From NCBI GenBank assembly GCA_964424805.1, contig CAYRKH010000001.1:1-64000 (forward strand): a DNA stretch of 64,000 nt, written 5' to 3'. This document shows positions 27,521 to 36,186 of the stretch, one piece after another. The notes under the pieces were generated by a model that was not told the DNA's origin, searched no databases, and worked only from the letters and a program-made list of their open reading frames with translations. Position numbers and translations under genes: made by a program. This DNA comes from IDS-8 sp964424805 (GTDB taxonomy: Bacteria; Pseudomonadota; Gammaproteobacteria; Steroidobacterales; Woeseiaceae). Within the stretch, counting starts at the first letter, position 1, and each line of letters starts with the position of its first letter.

Positions 27521-28264
27521 TCACCGACCGTCAGCCGACCGCATGAGCGCTGCCGTTGCGCTATTGCCCCGTCGCGGCCGGAGGCGCCGGACGCCGAGGT
27601 ACAGGCCCCCGGCGAGGTGGGCCAGCCCGCCGACCAGCAGCATGAGCAGTCCCCCGACACGCTGTCCGGCGAGCGCGGCGTATACGTCGCTGAGACTCTG
27701 TATCGCGTAGCCGTTGTCGTACAGCGGCAGCGGCGCCAGCATCAGCAGCAGGCCGAGGAGCACCATGTGCATCGCCGTCAGCAGGAGCGCGAGTATGCCG
27801 GCGCTCATACCCGCCTCCGGCGACACGGGGGGCCGCAGCGCCGTGATCCATAGCAGCAGGGCGACGACCAGCAGCGAGACTTGCTCGGCGGCCCACACCC
27901 AGGGGGACAGCCGCGCCAGCCCGTGCAGGATTGGCAGGTGCCACAGCCACACGACGCCGAGCGCGATCATCGCGACCGGCATGGGCGAGACCCGGGAGCG
28001 CGGCAGGCGCGCCATCAGGCGGGGTGAGGCGGCGAGCGGCGCCGCCACGAGCGGCGCCGCCAGTGCCAGCACCGCGACCCGCACGAGCGTATCGCTCGTG
28101 AACCCGGAAGCGGCGAGCTGCGGCAGCGGCGTGAACCAGGCGGCCAGCAGCACGGTGGCGCCGGCGAACAGGCTGAACCGCCCGGTAGCGGTAATGGAGC
28201 GTGGCGCCTCTATGCGGCCTCCCGTTCGGGCGATCGATGCCCGCTTTTCAAAGGCCCTATGCAA
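27521..28264 (-). CDS. CtaG/Caa3-type cytochrome c oxidase assembly membrane protein
   Basis: About 247 residues from the TTG at 28264; no ATG gives a good start and this TTG lies within a putative -12 element, so the true start may be further downstream (for example the GTG at 28153). The body is a run of about seven hydrophobic helices. The caa3_CtaG signature is present (WLWHLPILHGLARLSPWVWAAEQ, MHMVLLGLLLMLAPLPLYD). Members help assemble haem-copper oxidases, often at the CuB site. No oxidase subunit genes are nearby. The C-terminus is basic (GVRRLRPRRG). Confidence 0.78.
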   Translation of the reverse strand: MHRAFEKRASIARTGGRIEAPRSITATGRFSLFAGATVLLAAWFTPLPQLAASGFTSDTLVRVAVLALAAPLVAAPLAASPRLMARLPRSRVSPMPVAMIALGVVWLWHLPILHGLARLSPWVWAAEQVSLLVVALLLWITALRPPVSPEAGMSAGILALLLTAMHMVLLGLLLMLAPLPLYDNGYAIQSLSDVYAALAGQRVGGLLMLLVGGLAHLAGGLYLGVRRLRPRRGNSATAALMRSADGR

Positions 28265-28275
28265 GTTTGATACCG
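28260..28275 (-). promoter_or_regulatory. Sigma-54-like promoter of the CtaG-like gene
   Basis: On the minus strand CGGTATCAAACTTGCA has GG and GC separated by 10 nt and a perfect TTGCA. It closely resembles the element at 45377-45392 (CGGTACCAAATTTGCA). It lacks the T before GG. Confidence 0.5.
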
Positions 28276-28423
28276 GTCTCGTGCAATCGTGCGGCAGCCG
28301 CGGGGTAAACCGGGGAGGGTGGAAAACCGTGTGAGCCTTACAGCAACGCCGCGGACCGGGGAATCGCCGGCATGTAATATGCATGACGTGCCCGGTCGAT
28401 AATGCAAACAAGAAGGACGTGCC

Positions 28424-28933
28424 GTGGATATCCTCGATTACAACTGGCAGCAGCAACTGCAGATCGTCGCGAGCGTGGCCATCGCCACCGTGCTCGGCGC
28501 GCTGGTGGGTACCGAGCGCGAGCTGGCCGACAGGCCGGCGGGATTGCGGACGCATGCCATTCTCGCGGCGGCAGCCTGCCTGCTGGTCGGGCTGGGCGAT
28601 ATTCTCCTCACGCATTTCGTGGCTGATTCGCCGGCGGGCGTGCTGCGGGCCGACCCGATCCGCATCGTCGAGGCGGTGGTTACCGGCACGGCGTTCCTCG
28701 GAGCCGGCACGATCTTTCGCCACCGCGGCGCCGATGAGCACGTCGAAGGCCTGACCACCGCGGCGTCGCTCCTGCTCGTCGCCGCCATCGGCATCTCGGT
28801 TGCCCTGCGGCAGATTATCCTTGCCGTGCTCATCACGCTGCTGACGCTGGTCCTGCTGCGGGTCGTTCGTTACCTGTTCCTGGAGCGCAAATCGCACCGC
28901 GGGAAGCCGAAGAGCGACTCGCCGGGAGGATGA
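28424..28933 (+). CDS. MgtC/SapB family membrane protein
   Basis: 169 residues from the GTG at 28424 with AAGAAGGA about 6 nt upstream. Signatures are ALVGTERELADRPAGLRTHA (conserved acidic/arginine loop), GTAFLGAGTIFRH and TTAASLLLVAAIGISVAL; four to five membrane helices. The long soluble C-terminal domain of true virulence MgtC is absent, leaving a basic tail. Family members affect magnesium starvation survival and membrane ATPase or potential. It precedes chaB by 79 nt, but chaB has its own promoter. Confidence 0.9.
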   Translation: MDILDYNWQQQLQIVASVAIATVLGALVGTERELADRPAGLRTHAILAAAACLLVGLGDILLTHFVADSPAGVLRADPIRIVEAVVTGTAFLGAGTIFRHRGADEHVEGLTTAASLLLVAAIGISVALRQIILAVLITLLTLVLLRVVRYLFLERKSHRGKPKSDSPGG

Positions 28934-28953
28934 CCGGCGGCTTGCGCGGCGCA

Positions 28954-28969
28954 TGGAACGACCCTTGCA
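28954..28969 (+). promoter_or_regulatory. Sigma-54 promoter (-24/-12) of chaB
   Basis: TGGAACGACCCTTGCA differs from consensus at one base; GG (28955-56) and GC (28967-68) are 10 nt apart. The predicted start near 28980 lies 33 nt before the chaB ATG. Confidence 0.7.
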
Positions 28970-29012
28970 TGCTCATTGATCGCCTGTGCCAGCGAGCAGC
29001 AAGGAGAGACTG

Positions 29013-29240
29013 ATGCCGTACCACAGCAATGCCGAGCTCCCGGACAGCGTGAAAGACAACCTGCCGAAACACGCGCAGGAGATCTATCGCGAGGCGTACA
29101 ACAGCGCCTGGGACCAGTACGAGGACCCGGAGGAGCGCCGGGGCGACGCGTCCCGCGAGGAAACGTCGCACAAGGTGGCCTGGGCCGCGGTGAAACGGGA
29201 ATACGAGAAAGGCGACGACGATCACTGGCATCGCAAGTGA
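29013..29240 (+). CDS. chaB: ChaB family protein
   Basis: 75 residues from the ATG at 29013 (AAGGAGA 5 nt upstream). The sequence MPYHSNAELPDSVKDNLPKH followed by AQEIYREAYNSAWDQYEDPE is the ChaB domain almost in full, and the end (SHKVAWAAVKREYEK) matches the family. ChaB was named as a regulator of the cation antiporter ChaA, but many homologues are small stress-associated proteins of uncertain role. No chaA is nearby. Its own sigma-54 element and stress-gene neighbours suggest stress induction. Confidence 0.92.
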   Translation: MPYHSNAELPDSVKDNLPKHAQEIYREAYNSAWDQYEDPEERRGDASREETSHKVAWAAVKREYEKGDDDHWHRK

Positions 29241-29250
29241 TCGAACGCCT

Positions 29251-29269
29251 GGCCGGCGCCAAGCCGGCC
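29251..29269. terminator. Hairpin between convergent chaB and ligD
   Basis: GGCCGGC (29251-29257) pairs with GCCGGCC (29263-29269) across GCCAA in the 40-nt gap between convergent genes. A bidirectional terminator without U-tract is plausible. Confidence 0.45.
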
Positions 29270-29280
29270 GCCCTGCACGC

Positions 29281-31818
29281 TCATGACACGGCGTCCTGCA
29301 GCTTCTTCGTAATCGACTGGCGGATGTCCCCGTAGGCCGACCAGGGGTCGGGGCGGGCGAGACGGCGCAGTGCCTCGTCGGTGCCGAACGCATTGGCGGA
29401 CTCCAGCTTCTCCAGCTCGGCCCAGCTCACCGGCATCGCGACCGGCGCGCCGTTCCTCGCGCGCGTCGAATACGGCGCGATCGCCGTCGCCCCGCGCTCA
29501 TTGCGCAGCCAGTCGAGGAATATCCTGCCGCGGCGGCGGCTCTTGGACATGGTCGCCGTGAACACGTCGGGATGCTCGTCGGCCATCGTCGTCGCGAAGC
29601 CTTTGGTGAACGCCTTGACCCGCGGCCAGTCCGCGCTTCGGCGCAGGGGCGCGACGACGTGTATGCCCTTGCCGCCGGTCACGAGCGGCAGGGTCTCGAG
29701 GCCGAGCTTCGCCAGCCGCTCGCGCACGACCATGGACGCCAGCTTGACGACCTCGAAATCCAGTCCCTCGTCAGGGTCGAGATCGAACACCGCGCGGTCG
29801 GGTTTCTCGAGATTGTCGATGCCCGATCCCCAGATGTGGAACTCCAGCGTGCCCATCTGCACGCCCGCAACCAGTCCCGCGACGTCGTCGACGTACAGGT
29901 AGTCCTCCTTTTTGCCCGAGCTTTCCCGGATCGGTACTTCCTTCAGCGCTTCGGGGAAGCCGTCGCTGGCGTGCTTCTGGAAGAAGCACTTCTCGCCGGT
30001 GCCTTTCGGGCAGCGGACCAGCGACAGCGGGTGCCGCGCCATCAACGGCAGCATCCGTTTTGCGATGGCGTCGTAATAGCGCACGAGGTCCGCCTTGGTC
30101 AGGCCCTGCTCGCGGTAGAGGATGCGATCCGCGTTCGTGAGGCGTACGCCGTGCAGCTCGTTGTCGATGGGCTGCGGGATCTCCTTTGCCTGCTCCATGG
30201 TCACCTCCGCCGGCGCCTTGTCTTCGCGCAAGCCGATGAACGAGCCGTGCCGGATGTGGCCGCCGTCGGTCAGCTCACTGTAATCGATCTCGGCGACCAG
30301 CTCCGGTTCCACCCACACGGCCCGGCGCGCCGCCGCGGCGCTGGTGCGGGAGAAAGGCGAGCTTTTGCGCTCGAGCTTCTGCAGCTTTTCGGCCAGCTCG
30401 TCCATCACCGCCTCAGAATAGCCGGTGCCGACCTTGCCGCGGTAGATGAGCTCGCCGCCCTCGAAAGCCCCGAGCAGCAGCGACGAGAACGGCCGGCCGC
30501 GCTTGTCCGAGCGCTTGTAGCCGCCGATGACGAACTCCTGCCGGTTCTTGCACTTGATCTTGAGCCAGGTCCTGGTGCGCCGGTTCGAGTAGGGCGCATC
30601 CGCCTTCTTCGCAATGATGCCTTCCCGGCCGCTGCGGCACATTTCATCGAATACGCGTTGGCCGTGTCCCTGCACGTGCTCGCTGAAATGCACCGGCGCG
30701 GCCGTCGGCAGTGAATCGATGAGCCCGCGCAGCCGTTCCTTCCGTTCGGTGAGCGGCAGCGAGCGGAGATCTTCGCCGTCGAGGTGCAGCAGGTCGAAGG
30801 CGTGGTACACGGTGGGCTGTCCCGCGGACAGCGCGGCCTGCAGGGCGGAGAATGCCGAGGCGCCGTCGGCGGTGCTCGCGACGACCTCGCCGTCCAGCAG
30901 CGCGTCGTCGCAATCGAGGCCGGAAAGCGCGCCGGCGACGGCGGGGAACTTGTCGGTCCAGTCGAGCCCGGAACGCGTGTAACAGATCGCGTTACCGCCG
31001 CCGACGGCGACCAGGCAGCGGTAGCCGTCGAACTTCATCTCGTGCAGCCAGTTGAAACCCGCCGGGACGTCCTCGGCCAGGGTGGCGAGCTGCGGCTGCT
31101 GGAAGGGCGGCGGCTTGCCGGCGCGTTTCCCGGTGCGGCGCCGGGCGGTCCTCGTCCTGCCGCCCTTGCCGCGGGCGGCCCGCGTCGCCGTTTTGCCGTC
31201 TTCTCCTTCCTCCAGCGCGATCTGTGCCATGGAGCGCGCGGTGGCGATGCTCTCCGTGTAATGCTCGACCAGCGCCTCCGCGTCCTCGTTCACTTCCCCG
31301 TCCCTTTCCTTGATCAGCAGCCAGTTGTCCCGCTTCTCTTTCGGGCGCCGGCGCATGCGCACGAGCACCCAGCCGCCGCGCATGCGTTCCCCGTGCGCGA
31401 CGAAGCGGAACTTGCCTTGCTCGAGCGCCTTGCCGACGTCCTCGCTGCCGTCGCCCGGCTCCCAGGTGCCGCGGTCCCACAGCATCACCGTGCCGCCGCC
31501 GTATTCTTTCTTCGGGATCGTGCCCTCGAACTCGGCATAGGAAAGGGGGTGGTCCTCGGTCCGCACGGCAAGGCGCTTCTGGGACGGGTCGGCGCTCGGC
31601 CCCCGGGTCACCGCCCAGCTCAGCAGGGCGCCGTCCCATTCGAGGCGCAGGTCCCAGTGCAGGCGCCGCGCGTCGTGCTTCTGCACGAAGAAGCCGAGCG
31701 CGCGTTTTGCGCGGCTAGCGTCGCGCCGACCGCGCCGCGGCTTCCCGGGCGGCGGTTCTTTCGTTTTCGTGAAATCCCGTTTCTCCGCGTACTCCGCCAG
31801 CCGGTCCCTCCGGGCCAC
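29281..31818 (-). CDS. ligD: Non-homologous end-joining DNA ligase LigD
   Basis: 845 residues from the GTG at 31818. Order: 3'-phosphoesterase (about 40-185; FVQKHDARRLHWDLRLEWDG), ATP-dependent ligase (about 243-535; nucleotidyl Lys262 in HEMKFDGYR), primase-polymerase (about 555-845; FDLDPDEGLDFE, LVTGGKGIHVVAPL). A basic linker (residues 210-237) joins the first two. This is the complete three-activity Pseudomonas-type enzyme that processes and seals double-strand breaks with Ku. Its start is 3 nt after the Ku stop, so ku-ligD is one operon. Confidence 0.96.
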   Translation of the reverse strand: MARRDRLAEYAEKRDFTKTKEPPPGKPRRGRRDASRAKRALGFFVQKHDARRLHWDLRLEWDGALLSWAVTRGPSADPSQKRLAVRTEDHPLSYAEFEGTIPKKEYGGGTVMLWDRGTWEPGDGSEDVGKALEQGKFRFVAHGERMRGGWVLVRMRRRPKEKRDNWLLIKERDGEVNEDAEALVEHYTESIATARSMAQIALEEGEDGKTATRAARGKGGRTRTARRRTGKRAGKPPPFQQPQLATLAEDVPAGFNWLHEMKFDGYRCLVAVGGGNAICYTRSGLDWTDKFPAVAGALSGLDCDDALLDGEVVASTADGASAFSALQAALSAGQPTVYHAFDLLHLDGEDLRSLPLTERKERLRGLIDSLPTAAPVHFSEHVQGHGQRVFDEMCRSGREGIIAKKADAPYSNRRTRTWLKIKCKNRQEFVIGGYKRSDKRGRPFSSLLLGAFEGGELIYRGKVGTGYSEAVMDELAEKLQKLERKSSPFSRTSAAAARRAVWVEPELVAEIDYSELTDGGHIRHGSFIGLREDKAPAEVTMEQAKEIPQPIDNELHGVRLTNADRILYREQGLTKADLVRYYDAIAKRMLPLMARHPLSLVRCPKGTGEKCFFQKHASDGFPEALKEVPIRESSGKKEDYLYVDDVAGLVAGVQMGTLEFHIWGSGIDNLEKPDRAVFDLDPDEGLDFEVVKLASMVVRERLAKLGLETLPLVTGGKGIHVVAPLRRSADWPRVKAFTKGFATTMADEHPDVFTATMSKSRRRGRIFLDWLRNERGATAIAPYSTRARNGAPVAMPVSWAELEKLESANAFGTDEALRRLARPDPWSAYGDIRQSITKKLQDAVS

Positions 31819-31821
31819 GGC

Positions 31822-32694
31822 TCAGGCCCGTTTGCGCTTGCGGCTGGAGCGCTTGCCGCTCGAGGATTTGGCGGCCTTTTTCTTCGTCTTCTTCTTGTTG
31901 CCGGAGCTTCCCTCCAGGCTCTTTTTCAGCGCCGCCATCAGGTCGACGACGTTGTCGGGCGTCGGTGCCGGTGCTTCCTCGTCCTCTTCGATCACCTGCT
32001 TGCCTTTGCTTTTGCGCTTGCGCTCGATCAGCTCGCGCAGGGCGTCGGTGTAGTGATCCTTGAAAGCGTCCGCCTCGAACTTCGCGGTCTTCTTGTCGAT
32101 GAGCGCGGTCGCCACGTCGAGCAGGTCTTCCTGCACTTCCTCGTCGTTGATTTTCGAGAACAGCGGGTCGGCCTTGCGAATCTCGTCCGGGTAATGCAGC
32201 GTCTCGAGCAGCAGCCCGTCGCCGCAGTGGCTGACGGCCGCGATGTACTCCTTGCCGCGCAACGTAATCTGGCCGAGGCCGACTTTTTCAGAGGCGCGCA
32301 GCGCCTCCCGGACCACGCGGTAGGCGTCCTCCGCGAGCTCGTCGGCGGGCACCAGGTAGTAGGGCCGGTCGAAGTACAGCGGCGGAATCTCGCAGGCGCC
32401 GACGAACTGCACCAGCTCGAACGTGCGCTTCGACTCGAGCTTCACCGCCTCTACTTCTTCGGGCTCCAGCAGCACGTACTGGTCCTTCTCGAGCTCGTAG
32501 CCCTTCACGATCTCGTCCTTGTCGACCGGGCCGATGCCGGGGACGACTTTCTCGTAGCGGACGCGCTTGCCGCTCGGCTCGTGGATCTGCCGGAAACTCA
32601 CGCGCGCGCCGGACTGCGTCGCGGAATAGAGATCGACCGCCATCGAAACGAGCGAGAGGCGGAGCTGTCCACTCCAGAGCGGCCGTGCAGCCAT
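31822..32694 (-). CDS. ku: Ku homodimer protein of bacterial end joining
   Basis: 290 residues from the ATG at 32694 (AGGAAGGGA upstream). The N-terminus MAARPLWSGQLRLSLVSMAVDLYSA and the motif FRQIHEPSGKRVRYEKVVPG are canonical for bacterial Ku. Later parts (PYYLVPADELAEDAYRVVREAL, LLETLHYPDEIRK) complete the ring-forming core. The extended Lys/Arg/Ser-rich tail resembles minimal C-terminal extensions that aid DNA threading and LigD recruitment. It binds DNA ends and recruits LigD, encoded immediately downstream. Confidence 0.96.
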   Translation of the reverse strand: MAARPLWSGQLRLSLVSMAVDLYSATQSGARVSFRQIHEPSGKRVRYEKVVPGIGPVDKDEIVKGYELEKDQYVLLEPEEVEAVKLESKRTFELVQFVGACEIPPLYFDRPYYLVPADELAEDAYRVVREALRASEKVGLGQITLRGKEYIAAVSHCGDGLLLETLHYPDEIRKADPLFSKINDEEVQEDLLDVATALIDKKTAKFEADAFKDHYTDALRELIERKRKSKGKQVIEEDEEAPAPTPDNVVDLMAALKKSLEGSSGNKKKTKKKAAKSSSGKRSSRKRKRA

Positions 32695-32879
32695 GGTCCC
32701 TTCCTGCCGTCTTCTTGCCATCCCTGGCGAGATTTTTGCAAGGACCATGCCAGACCGGGTCGACGGCGGACCCCGGGCCCGTGCCGCGGCATTGTAAATT
32801 TTGCCGGTCGGCAGTCGAAGTTGCCGAGACGGCAGCGCCGCCTGCGCAAGAGCGCCGGGGAAGCCCGAGCTTCTTCATC

Positions 32880-32895
32880 TGGCATGCAACTTGCA
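32880..32895 (+). promoter_or_regulatory. Sigma-54 promoter (-24/-12) of otsA
   Basis: TGGCATGCAACTTGCA matches consensus except one base, with GG (32881-82) and GC (32893-94) 10 nt apart. A start near 32906 rules out the in-frame ATG at 32884 and supports the ATG at 32944. Confidence 0.78.
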
Positions 32896-32943
32896 CCCGT
32901 CCCGTGGCAGGAATCCTCCCTGACAGCGACGGGATACGTACAA

Positions 32944-34518
32944 ATGAAGGACGGAACAGCAGGATCGCCAGACGTCGGACTCGACGGACGCCGATTGATT
33001 CTCGCCAGCAACCGCGAGCCTTTCAAAGTCATCAAGGGAAGGAACGGCAAAGACAGGCAGTTCGAATATTCCGTAGGCGGCCTGGCCAGCGCGCTGAACC
33101 CGATCCTGACTCGCTGCGAGGGGATGTGGATCGCGTGGAACCCGGTTCCTGCCGTGAACGGCAGCGGCCAGGTGCCGATCAAGGAGACCCGCGGGGACGA
33201 CGTTCCCTTTCCGCTGCTGCAGATCGGCCTGCACAAGGACGAGATCAACGGGTACTACAACGGTTTCTGCAACCGTGCCCTCTGGCCGCTGTGCCACACC
33301 AACCTGCGTTACGTAACGCCGCGCCTCGACTACTGGCACAAGTTCCGCGACGTCAACTACCGCTTCGCCGATACGATCGCCGCGCAGGCGGCTACCGGTG
33401 ACGTGGTGTGGATCCACGATTACCATCTCATGCTGGTGCCGGCCGCGCTGCGCCGGCAGCTGGGCGAACGGCAGCCCATTGGCTATTTCCACCACGTACC
33501 GTTCCCGAATGCGCGCATCCTGAGCGCATTCCCCTGGCACCGCCGGCTGCTGATCGGCATGCTGGGCGCGGATTCCGTGGCGTTCCATACGCCCGAGTAC
33601 GCGGCCAACTTCCTGGAGTGCTGCCGCGAGCTGCTCGACCTCGACGAGAATTCCGAGCACGACATCGTCAGCTACCACGATCACAAGACGATCGTCAGCG
33701 TGCGGCCGATCGGGCTGGACGTCGCGGAGTTCGAGCGAACGGCGGACAAGGCGTCCGTCAAGCAGCGCGCCGCGCAGATCCGCAAGGACATCGGCTGCAG
33801 CCGCGTGGTGCTGAGCGTGGACCGCATCGACTATACGAAAGGATTGTTCGAGCGCGTGGAAGCCATTCGCACCTTCTTCGCACGCATGCCGCAGGCGCGC
33901 GGTGTGGTCACGTTCATGCAGGTCGCGGTGCCGTCCCGGCTGGGCGTCCCGGAGTATCGCGAGTACCGCGAGCGCCTGGAAAAAGCGATTGCCGCCCTGA
34001 ACAAGGAGTTCGCGCGCGACGGCTGGAAGCCGATGATCTACCGCACCGACTCACTGGACCAGGACGAGTTGACGGCGCACTACCTCGCGGCCGACGTCGC
34101 GCTGGTTACCCCGGCCAAGGACGGCATGAACCTGATCGCGTCCGAGTACTGCGCATCGCGCACCGACGGCGACGGCGCCGTCGTGCTGTCCTACCAGGCA
34201 GGAGCGTCTACCTACCTCGGCGAGTTCGCCGTAAGCGTCAACAGCAAGCGCAAGGAAAGCATCATCAACGGCATCATCCAGGCGCTGACCATGGCCCCGA
34301 AGGAGCGCGCCCATCGCATGATGCGCCTGCGATCGCTCGTGAAGAAGAACACGACGGAGGTGTGGCTCAGGAACTGCCTCGGCGACATCATCCAGCCGCT
34401 GAAGCGCGTGCCGGATACCGCCATCGCGATCCACCCGCCGAAGGTCGGCGAGCTGAGCCGGCCCCTGGCCGCAAGGTCCGGCGGCCGCCGCTCCGTGTCC
34501 TCCGCCTACCGGCAGTAA
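32944..34518 (+). CDS. otsA: GT20 family trehalose-6-phosphate synthase
   Basis: 524 residues from the ATG at 32944. GT20 landmarks: LILASNREPFKV with the GGLASAL loop, LWPLCHTNLRY, WIHDYHLMLVPAALR, GYFHHVPFPNARIL, SVDRIDYTKGL (nucleotide-binding Arg/Lys), and VTPAKDGMNLIASEYCA. It transfers glucose from UDP- or ADP-glucose to glucose-6-phosphate; the related glucosylglycerol-phosphate synthase cannot be excluded. It is longer than E. coli OtsA (474), with a basic tail (SGGRRSVSSAYRQ). No trehalose-phosphatase gene is in the window. The sigma-54 promoter suggests stress or osmotic induction. Confidence 0.88.
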   Translation: MKDGTAGSPDVGLDGRRLILASNREPFKVIKGRNGKDRQFEYSVGGLASALNPILTRCEGMWIAWNPVPAVNGSGQVPIKETRGDDVPFPLLQIGLHKDEINGYYNGFCNRALWPLCHTNLRYVTPRLDYWHKFRDVNYRFADTIAAQAATGDVVWIHDYHLMLVPAALRRQLGERQPIGYFHHVPFPNARILSAFPWHRRLLIGMLGADSVAFHTPEYAANFLECCRELLDLDENSEHDIVSYHDHKTIVSVRPIGLDVAEFERTADKASVKQRAAQIRKDIGCSRVVLSVDRIDYTKGLFERVEAIRTFFARMPQARGVVTFMQVAVPSRLGVPEYREYRERLEKAIAALNKEFARDGWKPMIYRTDSLDQDELTAHYLAADVALVTPAKDGMNLIASEYCASRTDGDGAVVLSYQAGASTYLGEFAVSVNSKRKESIINGIIQALTMAPKERAHRMMRLRSLVKKNTTEVWLRNCLGDIIQPLKRVPDTAIAIHPPKVGELSRPLAARSGGRRSVSSAYRQ

Positions 34519-34633
34519 GGCCGGCGATCCTGCCGGCACCGTAGCGCCGCGGGCTCCCGGGGCGCCCGCTGCCCCGCGCCTCGGCCGGCCGCCGCGCCGG
34601 CCGGATTAGGCGGCACCCCGCCGGTCTGGTAGC

Positions 34634-36115
34634 TTGTCAGCCTGGCTGAAGCACAATAACGAACCATTGAACGAACTCCCTATCGCCCATCGCCGGCGGC
34701 TCATTGCCCTCGCCGCGGCCACCGTGCTGTTCCTGGCGATGCTGCTGCTGCCCGCGCCCGAAGGGCTCGCGCCGGCGGGCTGGCGCGTGGCGGCCGTCGT
34801 CGTGCTCATGGCCGTGCTGTGGATGACGGAGGCCGTGCCGCTCGCGGCGACCGCGCTCCTGCCGCTGGCGCTGTTCCCGACGCTCGGTATCGCGACCATG
34901 GACGTCGTCGCCTCGCCGTACGCCAATCCGCTGATCTTCCTGTTCCTCGGCGGCTTCCTGATCGCCCTCGCGATCGAGCGCTGGGGCCTGCATCGCCGGA
35001 TCGCACTGAACGTCATCGCCGCCGTCGGCGCGCGCGAGGACTTCCAGATCGGCGGGGTGATGCTTGCCACTGCCGCCGTCAGCATGTGGGTGAGCAACAC
35101 GGCGACCACCATCATGATGCTGCCGGTCGCGCTCTCCATCGTGCCGCGCGATGCCCGCGGGGCCATCGATCCCGAGCACGGCCCCTTCGCGGCAGCCCTG
35201 CTGCTCGGGGTGGCCTACGGCGCCAGCATCGGCGGCGTGGCAACGCTGGTCGGTACGCCGCCGAACGCGCTCTTCGCGGGCTTCATGCTCGAGAACTACG
35301 ACGTCCAGGTCGGCTTCGGGCAGTGGATGTTGATCGGCGTGCCGGTATCGCTCTCGATGCTCGTCGTCGCCTGGCTGCTGCTCACCCGCGCGCTGTTCCC
35401 GGTGCAGCACCTGGAGCGTCCGGGGGCACGCGAGGCAATAAAGACGGCGCTGGGTTCGCTGGGGCCGGCATCCCGCGCCGAGAAACGCACCGCCGTCGTG
35501 TTCGCCATCACCGCGGCGCTGTGGCTGTCCCGGCCGTGGCTTGCGCAACGCTTTCCGGGCCTGTCGGACACGAGCATCGCGATCGCGGGCGCGCTTTCCC
35601 TGTTCGTCATCCCGTCCGGCCTCAAGCGGGGCGAGCGACTGCTGGACTGGGGGCAGGCGGAACGCCTGCCGTGGGGCGTGCTGCTGCTCTTCGGCGGCGG
35701 GCTGACGCTCGCAAACGCGATCTCGGCATCCGGGCTCGCCGGCTGGATCGGCGCCCAGCTCACCGCCTTCCACGGCTGGCCGCTGGTGGTGCTCGTGGCC
35801 GTCGTGGTGCTGCTGATCATCCTGTTCTCCGAGCTCGCCAGCAATACCGCGACGGCCGCGGCGTTCCTGCCGGTGGTCGCCGCGCTCGCGACCAGCGTGG
35901 GCGAAGACCCGATACGCCTCGTCGTTCCCGCGGTGCTCGCGGCGAGCTTCGGGTTCATGCTGCCGGTGGCGACGCCGCCGAACGCGATCGTGTTCGGCAG
36001 CGGCCAGATCACGGTGGCGCAGATGCTGCGAGCCGGCTTCTGGGTCGACGTCCTCGGCGCCGCCGTGATCGTCGGCAGCGTGTACCTGCTGGCAGGCAAG
36101 GTGTTCGGCGGCTGA
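34634..36115 (+). CDS. DASS/SLC13 family sodium-coupled anion transporter
   Basis: About 493 residues. No ATG is available; a TTG at 34634 or 34667 must start it, so the N-terminus is uncertain. There are at least ten hydrophobic helices. The two SNT sodium- and carboxylate-binding motifs are present (VSNTATTIMMLP at 153-164, ASNTATAAAFLP near 400), as are TLVGTPPNALFAGF and LPVATPPNAIVFGSG. The family imports di- or tricarboxylates, sulfate or taurine with sodium. No catabolic partner gene is adjacent. Confidence 0.88.
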   Translation: MSAWLKHNNEPLNELPIAHRRRLIALAAATVLFLAMLLLPAPEGLAPAGWRVAAVVVLMAVLWMTEAVPLAATALLPLALFPTLGIATMDVVASPYANPLIFLFLGGFLIALAIERWGLHRRIALNVIAAVGAREDFQIGGVMLATAAVSMWVSNTATTIMMLPVALSIVPRDARGAIDPEHGPFAAALLLGVAYGASIGGVATLVGTPPNALFAGFMLENYDVQVGFGQWMLIGVPVSLSMLVVAWLLLTRALFPVQHLERPGAREAIKTALGSLGPASRAEKRTAVVFAITAALWLSRPWLAQRFPGLSDTSIAIAGALSLFVIPSGLKRGERLLDWGQAERLPWGVLLLFGGGLTLANAISASGLAGWIGAQLTAFHGWPLVVLVAVVVLLIILFSELASNTATAAAFLPVVAALATSVGEDPIRLVVPAVLAASFGFMLPVATPPNAIVFGSGQITVAQMLRAGFWVDVLGAAVIVGSVYLLAGKVFGG

Positions 36116-36186
36116 GGTACTGCCTCTCCGCAGCGGGCGCGGCGTCTGTTACATTTCAGCATTCCTGCTGGCAGGCGGCCTGACCC

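Noticed and set aside
30784..32883. Extended plus-strand frame upstream of otsA, opposite ku and ligD
   Set aside because: The portion before 32884 is antisense to ku-ligD and has no recognisable domain; otsA similarity begins only near 32990.
34637..35773. Minus-strand open frame opposite the DASS transporter
   Set aside because: Charged low-complexity translation (Arg/Glu/Gln/His-rich) typical of antisense of a hydrophobic membrane protein.
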